Shown: positions 1-13,144 of the stretch, piece after piece
Layout of the letters: each line of letters opens with the position of its first letter
Numbering within the stretch: the first letter of the stretch is position 1
Assembly: GCA_963576785.1 (NCBI GenBank)
Contig: OY756142.1
Span: 434,001 to 498,000, forward strand
Direction of reading: 5' to 3'
DNA from: Chlorophyllum brunneum
Taxonomy: Eukaryota; Basidiomycota; Agaricomycetes; Agaricales; Agaricaceae
DNA: 64,000 nt
Program-made: the position numbers and the translations under genes
The notes under the pieces: generated by a model
What the model was told of the DNA's origin: nothing
The model's database searches: none
Seen by the model: only the letters and a program-made list of their open reading frames with translations

Positions 1-1190
1 TATGACTCTGTTACTCTAATCCATTATTCTTAGCTCTCACCACTAGTATATAAAGTATAGTAATACTTGATGTATTCTTTACACTTTACCAATCATATCA
101 TTCCTTTCTCTTTTCTCTACTTCCTTGTCTTTATCCAAAGACTTGCAACCTGAGTTCTTGACTAAGGTTGTAACACTCAACCAGAAAACTGGTCTATTAG
201 CAAACAAGACTAGATTGCCAGAAGTAGACTTATGTATAGCAAGACATCCTGCAAAGTCAGAATCAGAGAAACCTTGAATGGACTTCTGTAATTGCCTGTT
301 AAAGATGAGGCAATAGCATCACATGCTCAGAAAATAGTAGCATAGGTATAAACCATGCTTGTAATGCTCTTCTAAAGGATTAGCCATCTACTGACTGGGT
401 TTCACAATGGCATAAGTAATATTAGGTTGCAAGCCAATCATGAGATATATCAGAGATCCAACAAGTTATTAGTACTTCTGGTAGAACTCAGAGTTAATGG
501 TATTCTTGTAGGGCAAGAAAGTACATCCTACTAGAAGAGGCATTTGAGTTGGCCTTGTGGTAACACTAAATTTAGTAAGAACTTTATCGAGATATGAAAT
601 CTGATCAACATAGATCTGCTTGTTCTTCTGGTCCTACAAAATAGTCATGCCAAGAAACTCAGTTATTTCTCCAAGGTCATAACATTCCTATCATTCCATG
701 AAGTTTTTCTTTATTTGATAATAGAAAGGACACTTCTTGCCCATAAAGACAATATTGTCAACATAGACAAGGGCAATCATAATCAAGCCAGTCTTTGGAC
801 AGTAATTACTCCAGCATCAGATAGAGATTGCTTGAAGCCCATGGCAAGCAGTGACTTTGTCATCATATACCACCAAGCTAAGCCAGCTTACTTAAGGCCA
901 TACAATGCTTTTTGTAACCTCCATACCTTATTGCATCCAAGTGTGAATCCTTCCAGTTGTTTTATAAAGACTTCTTCATCCAGATCACTATATAAATAGG
1001 TGGTTTTTATGTCAATGCTTTTGATCTCCCAATCTTTGACTACTGCTAAGGAGAATAGGAGACAAGAAGTTTTATAGCAGACAACTGGAGAGAAAAGCTC
1101 ATTGTAGTCAAGACCTTCCTTCTGTGAGAAACTTTTCACCACTAGTCAAATATGGCAATGACCGTCTGACTTAGTATTAAGACCCATCTG
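1..1190 (-). mobile_element. Ty1/copia retrotransposon remnant (reverse transcriptase and RNase H part)
   Basis: Read on the minus strand, the right end opens with a typical copia RT block (VKNRWV, then FSQKEGLDYNE, then IDIKTTYLY and LDEEVFIKQLEGF). Further left come a decayed second RT half and the RNase H start (SDSDFAGC, then KSTSG). Stops and frameshifts break it throughout, so it is not functional. The longest open piece is 1142-888. It runs off the left window edge, so its LTR cannot be seen. Its right end coincides with the A-rich tail of LINE copy A, and the upstream copia part (integrase, protease) is not found on the other side of that LINE. Either the LINE inserted here and a deletion followed, or the two merely abut. 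Confidence 0.8.
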
Positions 1191-4100
1191 TTTTTGACAA
1201 CATTTTTATTATTTTTTATTATTTTAATCATCAATTTATATAGTAGTGCTTAATCACAGTCTGCATATACATACATACAAAGGCAGAACAAACAGAATGT
1301 TTGGAGTAAGAAAAGTAAACTACAAGTGAACTAACCTCACAAGACTTGACACCATCTAGTGTGTATACTAGAGAGAAATTTGGTACCCAAGTTAATCAGT
1401 AGGAAAAAGAAATAAAAAGAAGTCGGAAGAGAGAGAGTGAGAGAGAGAAATTGATAGAAAGGGAACTATCGACTTGCAAACACAAGGGAGAACAACAAAC
1501 AGTACTAGTGTGTGGAGAGGCATAGCCTAGACACCACAGGGATGATGATATTTGAATGAAAACTATCATAAAATAGTAGACAAGTGGGAATAAGAGAGAT
1601 AGAGAAATGAATTGTGAAGTCCATAACCAGGAGAGCATAAGAAAAAATTTTAGAAAGGAAAGGACTCATGTGGGTGCAGACCCAAACCTCTGATGGGCTT
1701 GACAATGATGCAATGGGGGTACTGAACCAGTGCAAATATAAGGGCAATCAGGTTCTGGAGAAAAGCTGAATGCAGTGGAATTACAATATAAGAAGTTGAC
1801 AAACTTCTTGATGGTGTTGATACCATAGTGGTGATCAAAGTTTTGACACCAGTAGAGGATGTGTGACCTGGTTTGGACCAGTTGGTTGTTGCAGTGGTAG
1901 CATGATAGATCCTCATTAGGGAAGAACCTTAGGCAGTACTCTCCAATTGGGGCATGACATAGTATAGTGCAACAAGCTCATACAAAGAGCTGAGGCTGGT
2001 ATCTGCATTCTCATATCCAAGGGCTGGAGTTGATGTGCAATGGTAAGGCAGAGGCCCCATTTGCTCATACTAGAAGGTAGAGAAAGGAGCTACCACTGTA
2101 TTTCTTGAAACTAAACATGGCCTGCCATGTGTAAATGGTGCATTCAGCAGACTTTTTGCATAGGAAGTCGAGTGAGTTGGGTACTCGGTGATTTTGACTT
2201 TGGTTAGACCAGGCGACTGTTTGTATCCAGCTGTGAGTGGCTTATTGAATCCCATATTTGCATTTGGACAGAGTGTGGTAGAATGAAAGGCGGTGCTAGT
2301 CTGACTTACTAAACCAAGTCATGAGCACCTTCAAGGTGAGGATAGACTCCTACTGACAAGAGTGTGGCAAGCAATTGAGAAGAAGCCTAGAGGCCATGAG
2401 AGAGTTAGTGAACACATGGATGTACTCAACCTCATCATAGTTGTCTGTGGCAAGAACCTTGGTAATGCCTAGATATTGCACAACTAGTTCGGTGTTGGTG
2501 GATGTGGTCCCTCTGAGCCTCTTCATAGTTGAACTTCCTCTGTCCAAGTAGCAAATAGTGGCTGCAGCCATGTATTGGCTAGTAAGCAGGTTAGGATTGG
2601 GATGGACCAAGCTATCCATGCCAATGATAATGGACTTGGGGTCCATTGTCACGTTCATTGTTACATCATCCCAAATCATCTTCGAGAGGTGGGGGTCATC
2701 CCAGTTGAATTCTGTGAAAATTACATTAGTAGGAAAATGGTCCAGTAACCTACGTCCAGGCCAGAGAGTTTTAGAAACAGAGTTAAAAGATTCTACATAA
2801 CAAGTCTTGGGGGTGGGGTACAAAACATCCATCACAGCTCCAAGCATCTTCTTCTTCTGAATCTCTATGAAATTCTTGATATAAAGTTGATAGGGGGAAG
2901 AGTAATACTCTTTCATCAATCTTGCCAGTGTATGTTCATTGTGCAAAGTATGTATCCTTGATGTTTGTCATTTGGCCAACTTGCAGAGATGTAGTTTGAT
3001 AGGCATGAGCTCTGCAAGGGATTTAACACCACCAGTGGGAGAGGTACAGAACATCCTGGTGATCCAAAGGGCAGCTCTACATTGCATTTTATTGAGGATT
3101 TCACAAGTTCCCTTAGTGCAGAATTGATCATAAAACCATAGTTGGTAATCATATGTTACTACCAGGACAACACATGATCTATAAAGGAGTCTCTTGTTGT
3201 GGGGGGAAAGGCTGTGAACAGAGTTGCCAAGTATCTTCATTGCCTTGATAGATGATATAGCTTTGGCGGAATAGTATTGGACATGTTCTTTGAAAGAAAG
3301 TGTCCTGTCAAAATAGAAACCAAGATAACACCAATAGGTCTTTGGCTTGAGGGAAGTACAACCTGTGAATGGAGGAGTTTCCAAGTCAATGGAAGGGTTG
3401 GAGTCCTGTCTTGCATAGGTAAAATAGAAGACTTCAGACTTACTGTGTTCGATAACTAGACTGAAATTATTCATGAGACATTCCATCTTATGATACATAT
3501 ATTGCAGGATCTCAACATTGCTTTCAAGAGTGGGGGATTGGGTGATGAGGGTACTGTTATCAACATAAGATAAGATGTCAAAATCCTATTTATTGCAGTG
3601 TTCTTCTATTTGAACATCAAATATTCAGAGGAGGGGAGCAAGATAGAGGGTGGAGAGAATAGGACTAAGGGCTAAGCCTTGTCCCAGTCCTACCACTGCA
3701 TCAAATTCAGGAGAAGTTTTATTATTCCACAAATAGATAGTATATCTTTTTTTCAGGTAATTGTTGAAGAATGCTGCAATTTGAGGGGGAAAACCCTGTC
3801 ATGTGAGGATATTGGTAAGGAAATCATGATTGAGGGAGGGGAAGAATTGGGCAACGTCAAATACTAAGACCAATGTTTTCTTCTTCTTTGTCTAAGCTCT
3901 TTGGATGATACAGGTGAGGAAAAGACCTGCATCCTCTGTAGACCTTTGTCTTATTACCCCAAGTTAATGTAGATGAAGGACCTTGAACTTTACTGCCTTG
4001 AATTGTAGTCTCTTGGCTAACATCTTTTCTATCAGTTTTCCAAGTGTATTAAGGAGATTGATACGCCAGGATACCTTCAGGATGGAGTAATCAGATTTAT

Positions 4101-7100
4101 TTGGCTTAGGAATGATCACTGACATTGACTGTTTGAAATGCAATGGCCAATGCCCAAGAGACAGGCAGATGCAGCTGATATGCAGGAACAGGTTGGCACA
4201 GGTATCAATAGTAACAATCTGTTTGAGATGGGACCAGAATAGGTGATCTGGGCTAGGGGCAGAAGAATTTGAGGTATCCTTGAGCAACTCCATTATCTCT
4301 AAGAGAGAGAAGTTGACCCAAGTCCTATTCTCTATACCAATTGGTGGAGGCAGTTCTTCAAGGATATTTGCATTGAATAGATGATTCTGCGCAGAGTTGT
4401 AATGGTGGTCAAGAGCAGTCCATAAACTGTCTGTCATGAGACAGAGCCATCTGTTGTGGTGAATGGTGTCAGTGGCTGGGAGAGCTTTGCCTTTGGTCCA
4501 CTTTATGAGGTCCCAAGGGCAACAGTTATTGACCGGGATTTCTTGTATCTTCTTGTTAAAATATTCACATTTGGTAGTCTACGTCTTCTTGTGAAAAGTG
4601 TTCCACTTTTGTTTGTTTCTTCAGTCTGTATGGTGATCTGCCAGTGCTTTTGAGCATTCTTCATTCCACCAAGTCTTGGACTTAGTGGTGATCTTGACCT
4701 TCTTTACATTGTGATTCCAGGACCTGTCAAACAAAACTCCTAAATCTGCTACAGCTCTCTCCAGCTCATCTGCAGTGTTCATTGGCCAGTTCTTGCTATT
4801 TATCCCATCTGTAATATCCATCAGGAATTTGGTTTCTTCCTCAGAGCCCTTAGAAACCATTATTCTCTCTATGACAATATCTGTCTGGGGAATAGGAATT
4901 CAAATAAGAAGGGGGGTGTGGTCAGAGTTGTACCAATCACCATTCTGGATGCAATGAGTGGGGATGTACAGAAGCATTCCCAGTGTGAAGAGAAGGTCAA
5001 TGTCCATATCTGGAAGATTGGAGTCTAAAGCATATCATATAGACTTGGCATCAGACAAGATTGATCTCTCCAAATTGAGAGCTTTGGTAACCATAAGCAG
5101 ACAGTCCACACTCACAGGATGTTGATCTGTTGAAGGGTCCCATCTCACAGATTGGATATTGATGTTGCCACCCATCAGAAGAAAGAGTGAGAGTTCAAAA
5201 AGATGCTTCTCGAGGAAGTAGAGCACAGTGTTATGGCTGTTATTATATATGTTGAGCAACAGAATTTCTTCTCTTTCAGCAGATAATGAAATGTACATGA
5301 GGTCTTGATGATTGATAATGTCCTTTTTGACAGAGAGTCGGAGTCATTTAAGCCAATTGTGCACAAAAACGAGGACACAAGAGAGAGTTTGGTAATTTTC
5401 ATTGACTGTCCTACTAGACCCTTCAGGCTGAGGTCAAAGTCTATGAGAGATATGCTAGCATCCCACTTGGAGGACTTCTTCAGTGCTAACAGGGTACGCA
5501 AGTAGGGTCCAGTCCGGATGGATTGGACCCCCTATGAGGGATAATCCATTATTAGAGACAGGGGAGGGAATATTGCAGAAATATCTCCACAGGGATTCTT
5601 GAATGAGGAGGAGGTCAACATTACCTCTGCATGCAAGGACTGTCTCCATCACTTCATACAACCTTCCAAGGTTGTGAGAACAAACTTTTAACTCACTTAA
5701 AAGAGAGCAAGGGAGTCTGTTTTGCTTATCGGATGTGTTATTCATTGAGGGGGGGCCATTTGGCTTCAACCAGCTGGGAATGAGGAGGAGGGGGAGTGGG
5801 GAACTTCTTTGTTAGCTCTAAGTTTGAGCACTTTGTTGGCATGCCAGTCATGGTCAAAGTGATGCTTCCAGAACTGACATTTTCTATCTGTGGCTAGGTG
5901 ATCTTTACCTCAATTGGAGCACATAGCCTTGTGAGGGCACAGTTCTCTAGTAGGGGTGGCAGCAACAGGGGGTTCTACCTTCTCATTACCTTTGCAACAA
6001 AATACAAAGCCACAGTAGTTGGCAGTAGAGTAGGGACCTTTGCAGTATACACAGATAAACAATCTAGTGCAGCATTGGACTAGGGGATGGCCCCATCTGC
6101 AATACTTGGCACAAAATGGGATGCTAGGGTTGGCCTTGGCTTTCCTTATGTGGAACAGGCCTCCATAGATATTGAGGAACTTGTCCTCAATCTTCACAAT
6201 GTTGGACCCTACTTTAGAGTCCCATATCTCAAACCACACTGTACAAGTGTCCAAGTGTTTAGAGTTGCAATGCACATGTGGTTGCAAGGTGAATTGCATG
6301 ATGTCCGAGTGGATTGAGTTTCAAACGCTGGAGACCACATTAGCCTTGATAAGGATAATACCTCAGGGGTTGATGTAACTAACATCTATGATTTTCACGA
6401 ATGACTTGGATTGAGGGAGAGATGCTTCACCCAAGGTGATTCCTCCAAATTTCTCTTTGAGCCATACTTTGACCACATTAAGCTCAATAGGGGTCAAAAC
6501 CTCTGAAGTGTGAACTATAAGACCCAGCTTACTCTGCAAGGCAGCAATGACCCTCAATTTGGACTTCTCAGCAATGAGACAGGTATTGAGGGAGTTGATA
6601 ATGGATCCAAAATTAGTAATATTAGGTCTGGTGAGAAGGGGAATAATGACCTGTTTACATGAGGGGCTATTGAGAGTTGAGCAAACAATACCAGGTTTAC
6701 TGGCAGATTTTTTGTTTGTAGTGGGAGGAGTAGAAAAAGTAGTATCATACATAGCTACAACTTTCTCATGGGACAATTCCGGGAATTTGCTCACAAACTC
6801 CAAGGGTTTGAGAGGATTACACCCAGAGGAGGTGGCAGGGATGTTTTTGGGTTTAACAGTCACCACTGCATAAGATCCCTTAGAGTTGGACACCAGAGTG
6901 GGGCCTTTAGAAGCCGTTGCAGGTGCAGGTTTTAGTGCTACAGCAGGCGAGGCTTTGGGTATGGGTTTATTTGCTCCCTTTGATCCAGCAGTAGTATTCT
7001 TTGGCTTAGGGAGAATCTTTCAGGACTTACCCTTCTTGGCATAGGAGACAGTCTTGAATTCCACCTTGGAGATTATCTGAACATCATTATTGGAGATACC

Positions 7101-7945
7101 TGAATGAATGACATCATTATCACTGGAGATACCCAGACTGATAATTTGTTTGACAACCTTCATGCAAATGTTGTCTGCTTGCCTCGAGGTTGAGGGCTTG
7201 GGGTTAGGGGTGGGGTCCCTAAGGTTAGGAGTAGGGGAGGAGACTGCATGGCTTTTGCCCTTTGTATGGAAGAGAGAGAAGTTGTCTGGCTGGGGAGTCT
7301 TGTTAGCTTGGACAACAATTCTACCAAAGTTAACTCCCAGCCATCTGTGGAGGTCATTTTTCTGTTTGTTGACAGTAACTTTAAGCCATCCCACTTTTAT
7401 CAAAGTTTTTGTAAGTTCTGTGAATGCCTGACTAAAAGCCAGACCCTTGTTACCACTTATATTGTAAGTGCTGCAGGCTTTAACCCATTCAGAGATCATA
7501 CCAACCTCTCTTATAGTATCATCATAACATTCTTCCAGTCCACACTCATGCTCTGAAGTATCATCTTTCTTTTTTTTTCCCTTCCAACTCCTCCTCGACC
7601 TAATTGGCCCAAAAAGTAATGGTCACCCTCAGGGCAAACTCGTTTCAAAGATCTGTGAATAGTTTTTTCCACATCATTAGAAGAGGGGTTGGTGGAACCT
7701 AGGGGGGTGGACAGTCTTCTGCTGAGGACTGATAGGGAAATGGTTTGGCTGTAGGCCTGATCAGTCAGGATCACAGGCCATGAGTAAGTAGGTGTCCTAG
7801 GAAACAGGATACCAGGAGGGGCAGAGCCAGGGAGACCACAAAGATGGAGGGAGCAGGAACACATGTTGTGTTCCCAAAGACTTCCCCATTACCATCAGGT
7901 ATAGTCTCTCTTGGAGAGAGATCAGAACATAGAGCAGGCATAGAA
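1191..7945 (-). mobile_element. LINE (Tad-like non-LTR retrotransposon) copy A, near full length, decayed
   Basis: On the minus strand the order is: gag-like ORF1 (about 7864-5800) with CCHC-type zinc knuckles near 6230-6080; an endonuclease/exonuclease/phosphatase-fold endonuclease (about 5769-4860, with QESLWRYF and GGNINIQ motifs); reverse transcriptase (about 4860-2970); an RNase H-like region (2946-2350, with VFTNS); a C-terminal Cys/His block near 1900; a 3' UTR; and an imperfect A/T-rich tail at 1191-1235. The 5' end aligns with that of copy C, so the copy is close to full length. Frameshifts and stops break every domain. CpG is visibly scarce. No clear target-site duplication was found. 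Family placement rests on domain order and on the ORF1 zinc knuckles. Confidence 0.85.
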
Positions 7946-8812
7946 TATCACTTTGTACTATAGACTAGCACCATATAATTGAGTTTTGAAAATTGATGGT
8001 GGTGGTACAAGTCAGAGAAGGAATGTGTGGGAGGCTTCTTTGAAGGAGCATAGAAATTTGTGGTAAAAGATTCAAACTTAGTTTACAATACTTGCACCAC
8101 TGACAACTGTATGTTCAGTTTGATGTACCTAATTTCCTGTTGATTCAACACAAAAACAGTCATAAAAAAGCTTGCCACCTATACAATCGATGGGGCAGAA
8201 TTTGATCTTCTCAGTGCCATCCTGGAATATGCAAAAACATTATTGAACGAATGCAATTCTGGCTTCGCAACCCGAGTCATACTAGAAGAATGCTGTGGCT
8301 AGTTGGTTCTGCTAGAGTAGGCAAGTCTGCGATAATGCAGACTCTCACTGAGCTTGAAGCCAAATCCCTGCTTCTTGTTATGCTCTTTTTCTCTGCCCAC
8401 AATGGACATGATGACCTATCCAAGGTCGTCATTACTCTTGTCTATCAAATTGCCACTCAATACCTGCCATACCATGATTTCATTTGTGAAAAGATGGCAA
8501 ATAACCCAAAGCTATCCCAAAAGTCAATTACTACCCAGTTCAAGGAGCTCATTATTGAACCGTTCACTACAAAACATGTCTATCAGGAAAGTCACCCTCT
8601 TCTGATGATAATTGATGGCCTCAACAAATGCAAGGGCACATAGGAGCAATGTACATTCCTTGGGCTCATATCATCCTTCACTGCTGCTTATCTGACTACT
8701 CCTCTTCTCTGGATTGTTTCCAGTCACCTGGAAGCTTGCATCTTTCACCTGCTGAAGTGGCATCAAGATATGACAAAGAAGCAGTTGTCGTGGATTCTAC
8801 TGAAGCCTGCTA

Positions 8813-8828
8813 GAATGCTGAGTGTTTC
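8813..8828. repeat. Target-site duplication of LINE B, left copy
   Basis: GAATGCTGAGTGTTTC occurs here and identically at 12531-12546. It directly precedes the poly-T tract of the minus-strand LINE. The sequence belongs to the NACHT pseudogene, which resumes after the right copy. Confidence 0.95.
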
Positions 8829-11404
8829 TTTTTTTTTTTTTTTTTTTTTAAATCAACAGTTTATATAGTGGTGCTTGATTGCAGTCTGCACATACATATA
8901 TACAAAGGCAGAATGTACAAAAAGTTCAGAGCAAGAAAAGTAAACTATTTGTAAACTAACCTCACGAGACTTGATACCATCTAGTACATACACTAGAGAG
9001 ATGTTTGGTACCAAAGTTGAATGACAGGAAAAAGGAAGGTAGAAATTCAGAACAAGAGAGAGTGAAAGTGAGAAATTGATAGAGAGAAACTATTGACTTG
9101 CAACCACAAGGGAGAACGACAAATGGTACTAGCGTATGGAGGGGCTTTTGCCCAGACACTACGGGAATGATGGAAATTGAATGAAAACTACATAAAATAG
9201 TAAATGAGCAAGGAAAGGAGAGATAGAGAAATGAGATTGAAATCCATAACTGGGAGAGCATAAGAAAAATAAAAAGGAGAAAGGATTCATGCAGGAGCAG
9301 ACCCGAACCTCTGATGGACTTGACAATGATGCAATGGGGGTATTGAACTGGCATGGATACGAGGGTGATCAGATTCTGGAGGGAAGCTGAATGTAGTGGG
9401 GTTACGTTGCAAGAAGTTGATGAATGTCTTAATGGTGTCGATACCAAAGTGATGATCAAAGTTGTTACAACGATGGAGGATGTGCAACCTAGTCTGGACC
9501 ATTTGATTGTCGCAGTGATGGCAAGATAAATCCTTGTTGGGGAAGAACTGAAGTCGGTATTCACCAATCGGGGTGTGGCACAGGATGGCACAACATGCTC
9601 TTGCGAAGAGCTATAGTTGGTATCTGCATTCTCATATCCAGGGACTGGACTTGATATGCGATGGTAAAGCGGAGGCCCTATTTGCTCACACTGGAAGATG
9701 AACAAAGGAGTCACCGCTGTATTTCTTGAACCTGAACATGGCCTGCCATGTGTGAATGGTGTGTTCAGCGGACTTTTTGCATAGGTAGGTGACAGAGTTA
9801 GGGATGTGGTGATTTCAACCTCCATTAGGCCAGGCGACCATTTGGATCCAGTCATGCATAGCTTTTTGGATACCATACTTATATTTCAATGGAGTGTAAT
9901 AGAATGAGAGGTGGTGCTGGTTGGACTTGTTGAACCAAGCCATGAGTGCCTTCGAGGTGAGAATAGACTGCCATTGGCAGGAGTGTGGTGAGCAGTCTAG
10001 TAGGAGCTGGGAGGCTGCGAGGGAGTTGGTAAACATGTGAATGTGTTCAACCTGGTTGTAGTCGTCAGTGGCAAGTACTTTGGTGATTCTCAGGTACTGC
10101 GTGACCAGTTTAGTATTGGTCAATGTTGTTCCTCCGAGCCTCTTCATGATAGAGCTCCCTCCATCTAAGTGTCAAATAGTGACTGCCACCGTAAACTGGC
10201 TAGCAAGTGGATTGGGGTTGGAGTGGACCAAGCTGTCCATGCCAATAATGATGGATTTGAAGTCCGTCGTTGCATTCATCGTAACATCATCCCAGAGTGT
10301 CTTCGAGAGGTAGGGGTTGTCCCAGTTGAATCCTATAAAAGATACATTAGTAGGGAATTAGTCAAGTAACCTATGTCCAGGCCAGACAGATTTTGAAACA
10401 GAGTTAAAATGTTCTATATACCAAGTTTTGAGGGTGGGGCACGAAACATCCATTACTACTCCAAGCATCTTCTTCTTCTGAATCTCCATGAAATTCTTGA
10501 TGTGAAGTTGGTATGGAGAAGAATGATACTCTTTTGTCAATCTTGCCAGTGTGTGTTCATCATCCAGTATGTGGAGCCTTGACGTTTGTCATTCGGCCAG
10601 CTTTCAGAGGTGGAGTTTAATGGGCATGAGCCCTACAAGGGACTCAATGCCACCAGTAGGAGATATATGGAAGGCCCTAGTAATCCAGAGGGCCATGCGT
10701 CACTGTATCTTGTTGAGGATTTTGCAAGTCCCTTTCGTTTGTGACTTGTCATGAAACCATAGTCAGTATCCATATGTTGCCACCAGTACAACACACAAAT
10801 GGTACAGTAGTATGTATGGAGTTTCCTAGCATTTTCATTGCCTTGATCAAAGATATCGCCTTGGCAGAGTAGTAGTAGACATGCTCCTTGAATGTTAACA
10901 TCCAGTCAAAATAGAAGCCGAGATATTGCCAGTGGGCTTTCAGCTTAAGGGGGGTACAGCCAGTGAATGGTGGGGATCCCAAATTGATAGAGGGATTGGA
11001 GTCCTGCCTCGTATGTGTAAAGTGGAAGACTTCGGACTTGTTGTGTTCAATCACTAGGCCAAATTTGTTCATGAGCTGCTCTATTTCACGGTACATGTGC
11101 TGGAGTATTTCAACGTTCCATTCAAGGGACAGGGATTGCATGACCAGGGTGCCATCATCCACAAAAGATAGGATGTCAAAGTTCCATTTGTCACGATGTT
11201 CCTCCATACGGACATCAAAGATTTAGAGGAGGGGGGCGAGGTAGAGAATGGGACTCAGGGCTGAGCCTTGGCCCACTCCAACTGTCACGTTGTATTCCGG
11301 GGAATTTTTGTTGTTCCACCAGTAGGAAGTGTGGCGTTCTTTGAGATAATTGTTAAAGAACCTTGCAATTTGAGGAGGAAATCCCTGTCGATCGAGTATG
11401 TCGG
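8829..11404 (-). mobile_element. LINE copy B, 5'-truncated
   Basis: It starts with a poly-T run (the poly-A tail on the minus strand), followed by the same 3' UTR as copies A and D. Continuing along the minus strand are the Cys/His C-terminal block (about 9540-9290), RNase H-like region (10147-9815), and RT with a SFVDDGTL motif (about 11170). Homology to copies A and C stops near 11404, inside the RT domain, so all of ORF1 and the endonuclease are missing. Stops and frameshifts make it inactive. The duplication boundary on the 5' side lies 1.1 kb further out, at 12531. Confidence 0.9.
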
Positions 11405-12530
11405 TACTCGACTAAGGGACCCCTTGCGGACTAATGCCCTTACCCACAGGTGGCATTGCAGTATCAACTTAAGCAGATACACTCAGCTTCTCTCCGAGAC
11501 CCACCAACAGAGGATTTAGACCTCTCTGGCCAGGCTGCACATTCTCTGCATGATCCACCACAGCCCACCAGTGATTCTGGGGTCCCACCCCTGGCTGGCT
11601 TCCCGTACCCCAGCACCCGCTTTGCTATGCCCATAGGGTGCAGATCCGCATGTTAATGGTATCTGGGGTCTCTGTCTTATAGGGACTACTACCAGGGAGG
11701 TGATTGCACCTTGTTTACAAAGCAAATCCACGGAATGCCTCATGGCACCCTCATGGAATAGCGTCCTGGAGTTTGAGTGATCCCTACTAACATCCAACGC
11801 TACTAGGGAAAGTTATACACATCCTAGCTGCAGTTGGAGGGGGGTAGCTTGTCCTTACAGTCGGCTTGTTTTTTTCTCCAAACCCCCTCTTATTGACTTC
11901 TATTCTTTCAGACCCTCTCAGGCTCAGCTGGGCGGTTTTTCTCAACATGCCCCCAGCCAGGGAACGGGGTGGGATGAAGCCTCTCCCGTAGTTCCCATAT
12001 TAGAGTAGAGGCCTAGTTAGACTAGACTTGTACCATAGCTCAGTCAAATAAACCAATGCTAGTCCTGCCATTGGGGAACTACGACACTATTTTGGGAGCA
12101 CACTAGGCCCCTCCACTGCTAGAGGAGCCCTCAACGTGAATGGACAGAAGGCGACTGGCATGCCCAGTCTTTGAGCCCCTTTGCCAAGGGGGCACCCCCT
12201 GCCATCCTGTACAACCTGGCATCAACTTTCGTCTAGAGAAAGTGACAGGCATACCCCATCATTAAGGCCCTTTGCCAAGGGGCCACTACCTCCACTCGAA
12301 CTAATTCTTGTCCACTGTATGATGGATCCCAACCTCTGTTCACACATCCAAGATCAAGTGAGTACACAGCAGCCAGCATACCCAGCCTTTAACCTCCTTT
12401 GCCAAGGGAGTACTATGCATCCCCCTGTATATAAGACAGTGCCAGGACCTAATGTCCAGCAAGAACAGGCCAGAAGCCCCCAACCAGAGAACTATCCCAA
12501 TTAGGAAGGTAGTGGTAAGAGGTCAAGAAG
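11405..12530. other. 1.1-kb unidentified segment between the LINE B 5' end and its target duplication
   Basis: This stretch lies inside the 16-bp duplication pair yet shows no similarity to copies A, C or D. It begins GGTACTCGACTAAGGG and includes pyrimidine-rich tracts and a three-copy palindromic repeat in its right half. The only open frames are short (at most 107 codons) and match nothing I know. It may be a chimeric cDNA 5' end joined during target-primed reverse transcription, or a later insertion of a short non-coding element. The strand is undetermined. Confidence 0.6.
12160..12415. repeat. Three dispersed copies of a palindromic repeat
   Basis: A 16-bp imperfect palindrome, CCCCTTTGCCAAGGGG, occurs at 12176-12191, again at 12268-12283 and, shortened, at 12394-12410. 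Each copy is preceded by a related sequence (GGCAT-CCCAG-CTTT type), giving repeat units of roughly 40-50 bp spaced about 92 and 126 bp apart. It lies within the unidentified segment next to LINE B. Confidence 0.7.
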
Positions 12531-12546
12531 GAATGCTGAGTGTTTC
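12531..12546. repeat. Target-site duplication of LINE B, right copy
   Basis: This is identical to the 16 bases at 8813-8828. The NACHT pseudogene continues immediately after it. Confidence 0.95.
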
Positions 12547-12836
12547 CTTTATGCTGGATTTGAGAGGATTCGAAAGGTGTATCCAGTCACAGCTCTCTAT
12601 CCCCAGTGGCCACTCAAGAAGGATTTCATGAAGGTTGCTGCAGCCAGCCTGGGACACTTTGCTTATGCATTTACTGTAATATACTTCGTTGAAGATCCAA
12701 TACAGCAAAAACCAATAAGTTAATTTGAAAAGGTTCTGGATGTGATTTACAAGGTTCCTTGTGCAGATGGTCAAGTAATGGCTCAGCTGGATGCACTATA
12801 TGAATACATACTCTCCCAGGTACCTACTGGCACACT

Positions 12837-13144
12837 TGTGAAACTAAGTACAAAGCTCTCAGTCTCGAAATGTGAGAACTTATATATTGAAATAGCTACC
12901 TAAGTACAAAGCTCTACAATACATGTTAGCTATGTTTTGAATATACTAAAGAACATGCTCACCTCAGTCTCGAAATGCAAGAACTGAGGTGTGTGGGAGG
13001 TGAAACCAAGACTAGTATGCTATGGGTGACAAAGATGAAACAAAACTACATACAGAAACTGGTCAGTACATTGTTGACCACTACTTTTTGTACTGCAGAC
13101 CCCACCTATTACATTGGGCATTGACATGTATTTGTCTCCCAACA
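12837..13144 (-). repeat. 3' LTR of the copia element
   Basis: On the minus strand it begins TGTTGGGAGAC, directly after a purine tract (GAGGGAGAA) and the end of the RNase H region. It ends at the junction with NACHT pseudogene sequence, giving about 308 bp with TG/CA ends. An internal motif (AAGTACAAAGCTCT) appears twice. The left boundary is set by loss of NACHT similarity, so it could shift by a few bases. No second LTR is present in the window. Confidence 0.7.

Larger units (their letters stand above)
8010..12836 (+). pseudogene. NACHT NTPase pseudogene, split by LINE B and cut by copia
   Basis: The two pieces, about 8010-8828 and 12531-12836, align in order with the intact NACHT gene at 23953-25892. 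They share GGFFEGA, KDSNLVYN, YTIDGAEFD, a P-loop region (VGSARVGKSAIMQ) and a Walker B region (LLMIIDGLNKCKG); the second piece resumes at FERIRKVYPVTALYP. The Walker A glycine is Arg (GSARVGKS against GSAGVGKS) and the Walker B acidic pair is lost. In-frame stops occur near 8054 and 8641. LINE B interrupts it at 8829 with a 16-bp duplication, and homology stops at the copia LTR at 12837; the rest of the gene is missing. It is an old, diverged paralogue rather than a copy of the neighbouring gene. Confidence 0.85.

Noticed and set aside
7945..8110. Target duplication of LINE A (a TGACAAC match near 1186 and 8104)
   Set aside because: The match is only 7 bases and not adjacent to the LINE 5' end; likely chance.
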